Source: Hoyosella subflava DQS3-9A1 (GTDB lineage Bacteria; Actinomycetota; Actinomycetes; Mycobacteriales; Mycobacteriaceae). From it: a stretch of 64,000 nucleotides of DNA. Position 1 is the first letter of the stretch. The number at the start of each line of letters is the position of its first letter. Made by a program: the position numbers and the translations under genes. Where the stretch lies: the NCBI RefSeq assembly GCF_000214175.1, contig NC_015564.1, positions 2,604,001-2,668,000 on the forward strand, written 5' to 3'. The notes under the pieces are model-generated. The model searched no databases. It was not told where the DNA came from and worked only from the letters and a program-made list of their open reading frames with translations. Shown here one piece after another: positions 59,883-64,000 of this stretch.

Positions 59883-60814
59883 GTGAAGTCGAAGGCAGTT
59901 CCTTCAATCCAGGGGGCAAAGTTTTCTTCGCTCATGTCTTCGCCGCGTTCCTCGAGTTGGTCGAGGAACTCGAGATAGGCGCGCATGGCCGCGCGCGCTT
60001 CCTTCGTCGACCCGGCTGCAACGAATTCCGCACGCTCACGGTGTAATCCGCTCGCCAGCGAGGGATCCCCGTACACGGCATGTTTGATTGCCTTCACTGC
60101 TGCCGGTGACCGGCGGGCCAGGCGTTCGGCTGTCTCGGCAGCGAATTCAAGGAGGTTTTCCGGGTCGACGAGGTGGTGGACATATCCGATCTCCCGGGCC
60201 TCGTCAGGGCTGAGCGGACGGCCTTCGAGCATGATTTCGAGAGCCCGTGCGTGCCCCACTGCCCGTGGGAGACGCTGAGTGCCACCGCCGCCGGGGATGA
60301 TTCCGACACAGATTTCGGGCTGCCCGATCTGGTATGGGCCGTCAGCCATAATGCGGATGTCGCAGGCAAGTGCGAGTTCGGAGCCGCCGCCAAGCGCACG
60401 GCCGTTGATCGCGGCGATGAACACCTTGTTGAGCCGCTGCATCAGCGCGCATGTCTGGTGATAGCGCAGCAACGACTGCGTGCCATGCGCCGGTGTGCGG
60501 CCCATCAACTGCCGTGCTCCTGGAACGTGCTCGATCGCTGACTGCGCGCGGAGCACACTCCCGGCTACTGCCGCCGGTAATTCCACGCCTGCGGCTTCAA
60601 CTCCGTGCAGAATTTCCCCGACATCGTAATGCGAAATGAATACATCCTTGACTCCGCTCGTCAGCACCACCGCGCCAACGGAGTGATCTTTATCTAGCGA
60701 AAGGAAAAGCTCGTAGAGCTCGTCCATAATCGATCCGTTCAGAAAATTCAGCGGTGGATTTGTCAGCGTGACGGTGAGGACGCGGCCGCGACGTTCTGTG
60801 TGTACTACAGACAT
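59876..60814 (-). CDS. Enoyl-CoA hydratase/isomerase family protein
   Basis: A 312-residue crotonase-fold protein, longer than usual. NGRALGGGSELALACDIRIMA and QPEICVGIIPGGGGTQRLPRAVG mark the oxyanion hole and the two catalytic Glu positions. The N-terminal oxyanion segment reads SGVKDVFISHYDVGEIL. An insertion of ~40 residues after it (~75-115) and a C-terminal extension are unusual. It hydrates or isomerises an acyl-CoA; substrate unknown. ATG 60814 has an AGGAG site. It follows the MFS gene by 24 bases in the same direction, so the two probably form an operon. Confidence 0.82.
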   Translation of the reverse strand: MSVVHTERRGRVLTVTLTNPPLNFLNGSIMDELYELFLSLDKDHSVGAVVLTSGVKDVFISHYDVGEILHGVEAAGVELPAAVAGSVLRAQSAIEHVPGARQLMGRTPAHGTQSLLRYHQTCALMQRLNKVFIAAINGRALGGGSELALACDIRIMADGPYQIGQPEICVGIIPGGGGTQRLPRAVGHARALEIMLEGRPLSPDEAREIGYVHHLVDPENLLEFAAETAERLARRSPAAVKAIKHAVYGDPSLASGLHRERAEFVAAGSTKEARAAMRAYLEFLDQLEERGEDMSEENFAPWIEGTAFDFTG

Positions 60815-60838
60815 TTTTCCAGCTCCTGTCAGGCGGAC

Positions 60839-62077
60839 CTACTTGTGCCTATTAGTCACTTTTCGTTCACTGTGATTCTTGTCTGCAACTGAACGAAATG
60901 CCAGTAGTGGAACGATGCATGCGGCGATAATCGCGCCCCCGAGGGCAAGCACCGAATACGACGTGGATGCGACTATGAATCCGGAAGCAAATCCCCCGCC
61001 TGCTCCCGCTAGTGCAATTCCGAGGTCCACGCCACCTTGGATGCGGGCGCGCTGCTGAATCGGCGCCGCGTTTGTGATCATTGTGGTGCCGCTGATGAGT
61101 CCGAGATTCCAGCCCAGCCCGAGCAGCGCAAGTGCGACGATCAATCCCGCAACCGAGTCGCTCGTGGCAGCAGCCCCGCCGGCCGCGATCAGGGTGACCC
61201 CCGCAGCCACGGCAACGAGGCGAGCTCCGAACCGGTCCACAAGCATTCCCGAGACAGGCGACGGCAGGTACATCGCCGCGACATGAACCGCGATCACTAC
61301 CCCCGCAGCTCCAAGGCTGTGGCCGTGATGGAGCATGTGGATCGGCGTCATGGTCATGATGGCGATCATGACGAGTTGCGTCATCGTCATCACCGCCGCA
61401 CCTGAAGCGAGCAGGCGCGGCGCGCGCACCGCGCCTGTTTCTGCACTCTCAGACGCAGCAGCAGCTATTTCACGGGCAAGAAGCAGCGGGTCGGGGCGCA
61501 ACCCCGCGTAGAGCACAAGTGACGCGAGCCCGTACGCCAGTGTGGCGAGCATGAACGGACCCGCAAGCGGGGGTATCCCCCAATGTGACGCGATGTCGCC
61601 CGATACCGTAACTGTGTTCGGCCCGGCCACCGCGCCTGCCGTGGTCGCGACCATCACAATGCTGATCGCGCTCCCCCGCCGCGCTGGTTCAGCGAGGTCA
61701 GCGCCCGCGTACCGCGCCTGCAGATTGGTAGCGAGGCCGGAGCCGTAGATCAGCAGGGAAATTGTGAGTAGCGGCAGGGATTCAGCCACCGCCGCGATGA
61801 CGACACCGCCGCTACCGAGCGCACCCGCCGCATAACCGCTTGCGAGACCAGCTCGGCGGCCCCAGCGCTGCGAGATCTGCCCAACCGCGTAGGCAGCTCC
61901 GGCGGCGCCCACAGTGAATAGTGCAGCCGGAACACCCGCGAGACTCGTCGAGCCCAGAACATCTTCCGCGAGCAGCGCACCCACGGTGATCCCGGCAGCG
62001 AGGCCAGCCCCACTTAGCACCTGGGCAATGACCAGGACGAGCAGTGTCCGGCGCTGCACCTCCGCTTGCTTAGTCAT
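60839..62077 (-). CDS. MFS transporter
   Basis: A 412-residue major facilitator with twelve hydrophobic segments. GQISQRWGRRAGLASGYAAGALGSGG is the A-motif loop, and the central loop is basic and His-rich (MLHHGHSLGAAG). It is probably a drug or metabolite exporter; the substrate is not predictable. ATG 62077 has an AAGGAG site; the frame extends to 62185 without homology. It lies immediately upstream of the enoyl-CoA hydratase, which is likely co-transcribed. Confidence 0.85.
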   Translation of the reverse strand: MTKQAEVQRRTLLVLVIAQVLSGAGLAAGITVGALLAEDVLGSTSLAGVPAALFTVGAAGAAYAVGQISQRWGRRAGLASGYAAGALGSGGVVIAAVAESLPLLTISLLIYGSGLATNLQARYAGADLAEPARRGSAISIVMVATTAGAVAGPNTVTVSGDIASHWGIPPLAGPFMLATLAYGLASLVLYAGLRPDPLLLAREIAAAASESAETGAVRAPRLLASGAAVMTMTQLVMIAIMTMTPIHMLHHGHSLGAAGVVIAVHVAAMYLPSPVSGMLVDRFGARLVAVAAGVTLIAAGGAAATSDSVAGLIVALALLGLGWNLGLISGTTMITNAAPIQQRARIQGGVDLGIALAGAGGGFASGFIVASTSYSVLALGGAIIAACIVPLLAFRSVADKNHSERKVTNRHK

Positions 62078-62205
62078 TCTGGCTCCTTCCGGCTCTTCAG
62101 CCGGAGCTGCTTTTAGACGAGCAGGTGCAGAACGTACAGAATCTCTTCGAAGACGTACCCTTTGGACGTACCCGCACAAAAGCACCCGGGCTCGGCGCTA
62201 GCGGC

Positions 62206-63024
62206 TCATATCGTGAACTTGAGGTTCTCCGCGATACGGCGTCCGAGTTCGGCGTCTCCCGCTGACTCGATGTCATCCCACTTGTCTTGAGGATTAACAC
62301 GCCCGCACGCAAGCCGTACGTACAGGCCAGAATCAAGCCGCAGATGCACCGTTGGATCCGCGTCTAACGATTCGATGAGTCGTGCGCGTCCCTCTACTGC
62401 CACGTTGAACGTCCGGGCGAGCGCACCTGTCAGCTCAAGCACGATCCTGGATCCGGCGGGTGCTTGTGCCCGCTTCCCGACAGCGAAGCCGATCGCCCTG
62501 GATATCACCTCCATCGATAGGTCGCCTCGCACCCCGCCTTCGTCGCCGGGCATGCCGACTGCGTCGCGAATATCGAGCTCATGCACCCAGCAGTCAAACA
62601 AGCGGATGAGCATGAACCCACCCACAGTCGTGGGACCTGCCGGACCTATCGTCTCTTCGGTCCACTGCGCGTCGGTCAGGCTGGAGAGAAACTCGCGTCG
62701 ACGTCCAGTGACCTCCCGGAATATCTGCAGCATCTCCGTCGGGCTATGCGCGCGCAGGTGTAGCACCCATCTTTCGTTGAACGCACCGATGTCATTGTGG
62801 ACGTGCTCGAGTTCCTTGACGTCCGTGTCCGTCTTTGGCGCCCGTTCGCCGAGTAGCAGCGACTCCGTACCAATGATGTGTGAAACAACATCGTGAACCG
62901 TCCAGCCAGGAAGGGCGGTCGGTGTGTGCCACTGATCCTCAGTGAGTTCGCTGAGCAGGGCGTCGAGTGTGGACCACTGTTCGAAGAGCGCCTCGGTGAC
63001 GGTGCGCTGATCAGGCTGGGACAT
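62206..63024 (-). CDS. Maleylpyruvate isomerase-family (MDMPI) mycothiol-dependent protein
   Basis: A 272-residue protein with an N-terminal DinB-fold MDMPI domain (~10-170): LPGWTVHDVVSHIIGTESLLLGE and RLFDCWVHELDIRDAVG supply the metal-binding His residues. The C-terminal ~90 residues resemble an SCP-type or MDMPI C-terminal domain (GRARLIESLDADPTVHLRLDSGLYVRLACGR). Relatives use mycothiol to isomerise or transfer; the substrate is unknown. ATG 63024; upstream is a 66-base gap to the divergent M24 gene. It is on the same strand as the MFS gene but separated from it by ~130 bases. Confidence 0.82.
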   Translation of the reverse strand: MSQPDQRTVTEALFEQWSTLDALLSELTEDQWHTPTALPGWTVHDVVSHIIGTESLLLGERAPKTDTDVKELEHVHNDIGAFNERWVLHLRAHSPTEMLQIFREVTGRRREFLSSLTDAQWTEETIGPAGPTTVGGFMLIRLFDCWVHELDIRDAVGMPGDEGGVRGDLSMEVISRAIGFAVGKRAQAPAGSRIVLELTGALARTFNVAVEGRARLIESLDADPTVHLRLDSGLYVRLACGRVNPQDKWDDIESAGDAELGRRIAENLKFTI

Positions 63025-63090
63025 TAATGACTCCTCTCGCGCGTCTAGAGTTAGCTAACCAGGCGGGCTGAGTGCGCGTAGGGTCGGGGC

Positions 63091-64000
63091 ATGAGCCCAG
63101 TTCCCAACCTGCTGCCCCTGGGTGAGTGTGCGACTCCCCCTTGGCTATCCGATCCCGACCGTTTGTCCGCTGTGTCCGGTGCGGAGGAACCTTCCTTCCC
63201 GGCGGCCGAGTACGAGCAGCGCCTCAGCCGAGTACGTGCTGCGATGGCCGGCGCGGGGCTTGACGCGCTGGTTGTGTCACGGCCCGCCGCGGTGGAATAC
63301 CTGTGCGGCTACTTTTCCGCTGAGACGATTCCGCAGCCAGTCCTCGTGACAGGCTCGGACCTCGTGCTGTTCGTTCCCGATTTCGAAGTCGGCCGGGCTG
63401 TCGCAAGCTCGTACGCTCCAGAGGTGCGGTACTTCAGGTACGCCGTCGCCCATCTCGCGTACGCGAATGTCGGGGATCACGTCGCCCATCAGGTCGGTAC
63501 TTCCGCGCGGATAGGAACGGACTCCCGCACTCCGATCGCTGTCGTTGACGGCCTTCGTGCCGCCTCTGTTTCAGTAGCGACGGGAGCAGACATCACCGAC
63601 ACAGTACGGCTCGTGATGTCACCAGCCGAGATCAGCGCGGTGGAGACCGCAGCGGAATCCACACAGCGGGGCGTCGAGGCCGGCATCGCGGCCGCCGCGG
63701 CGCCCGGCGCCACGGACGCGCAGGTTGCCGCAGCGATCAGCGCCGGTCTTGTCGAGCGGGCCACCTCGCGTTCCGCATGGCAAGTTGTCGTAGCGACGGG
63801 TAAGCGGGCCGGTATCCCGCACTCGACGTGGCGCAATCTTCCGCTTGTCGATGGTTCAACATTCCTCGAGTTCGCGGGAACTCACCACCGGTACCACGCC
63901 CCGATCATGCGGTCAGTCTGCCGTGGCGAGCCCTCCGCCCTGGTGAAAACCCTGGCTAATCTATCCGAAACGTGTGTCGCCGCAGTACTGGAGACTGCGC
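63091..64000 (+). CDS. M24 family aminopeptidase/hydrolase, 3' end missing
   Basis: The frame starts at ATG 63091 and stays open to the right edge, giving 303 residues. Residues ~45-165 form the creatinase/prolidase N-terminal domain (EQRLSRVRAAMAGAGLDALVVS, then RPAAVEYLCGYF). The M24 domain begins at ~170 (RLVMSPAEISAVETAAESTQRGVEAGIAAAA) and includes FLEFAGTHHRYHAPIMRSV, resembling ectoine hydrolase DoeA and related non-peptidase members more than methionine aminopeptidase. Metal ligands beyond this point lie outside the window. The gene is divergent from the MDMPI gene. The specific substrate is uncertain; ectoine hydrolase is a suggestion only. Confidence 0.75.
   Translation, partial: MSPVPNLLPLGECATPPWLSDPDRLSAVSGAEEPSFPAAEYEQRLSRVRAAMAGAGLDALVVSRPAAVEYLCGYFSAETIPQPVLVTGSDLVLFVPDFEVGRAVASSYAPEVRYFRYAVAHLAYANVGDHVAHQVGTSARIGTDSRTPIAVVDGLRAASVSVATGADITDTVRLVMSPAEISAVETAAESTQRGVEAGIAAAAAPGATDAQVAAAISAGLVERATSRSAWQVVVATGKRAGIPHSTWRNLPLVDGSTFLEFAGTHHRYHAPIMRSVCRGEPSALVKTLANLSETCVAAVLETA

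Noticed and set aside
1-64000. CRISPR arrays, rRNA, tRNA, prophage or insertion sequences
   Set aside because: No regularly spaced repeats, cloverleaf-like genes, transposase or phage structural genes were recognised by eye; a covariance-model tRNA search would be the decisive test.

Overview
The window is chromosomal DNA of a G+C-rich actinobacterium, most likely a mycolic-acid bacterium of the Mycobacteriales (Hoyosella, Rhodococcus or Mycobacterium relatives). The clues are mycothiol-type DinB/MDMPI proteins, DUF5302 and DUF5709 small proteins, a DesA3-like desaturase with its reductase, a GabD2-type succinic semialdehyde dehydrogenase, several FadE/FadD/EchA lipid genes, GTG starts and probable leaderless genes. 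The genus is an inference. I saw no rRNA, tRNA, CRISPR array, insertion sequence or prophage. No gap between genes exceeds about 300 bases, and convergent genes often touch or overlap.

Left part (1-14 kb): the 3' end of a secreted lipase, a DJ-1/PfpI protein, then a MerR-controlled divergent locus. One arm is MerR, FAD monooxygenase and ASCH protein; the other is membrane protein, ABA4-like protein and methyltransferase. Next comes an exported redox operon (lipoprotein, membrane-anchored protein, DUF6529 membrane protein, Rieske protein). It faces an ECF sigma/anti-sigma pair, and a SigL-like promoter lies in front of the lipoprotein. A neutral ceramidase and a VOC/TetR pair with two operators follow.

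Middle (14-45 kb): a DUF2339 membrane protein, a multicopper oxidase, PfkB, a patatin-like protein, a class A penicillin-binding protein, drug efflux, a WYL regulator, PIG-L and CapA proteins. Lipid genes follow (two acyl-CoA dehydrogenases, an acyl-CoA synthetase, an HSL-type esterase), along with a NUDIX hydrolase, a second multicopper oxidase joined to a Tat-exported FAD oxidase, and a peptide transporter.

Right part (45-64 kb): carbonic anhydrase, redoxin, LysR, EchA8-like hydratase, gabD2, an SDR, a PucR-type regulator and the desaturase/reductase pair. The most notable locus is at 56122-59774 on the minus strand: a compact four-gene operon that looks like an undescribed RiPP pathway. 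It encodes a 53-residue precursor-like peptide ending in a Cys-Lys-Gly-Cys-His-Gly-Gly tail (59613-59774), an ATP-grasp ligase, a SagB-type FMN dehydrogenase with an N-terminal domain that may bind the leader, and an MFS exporter. There is no YcaO cyclodehydratase and no radical SAM enzyme beside it. The window ends inside an M24-family hydrolase gene.
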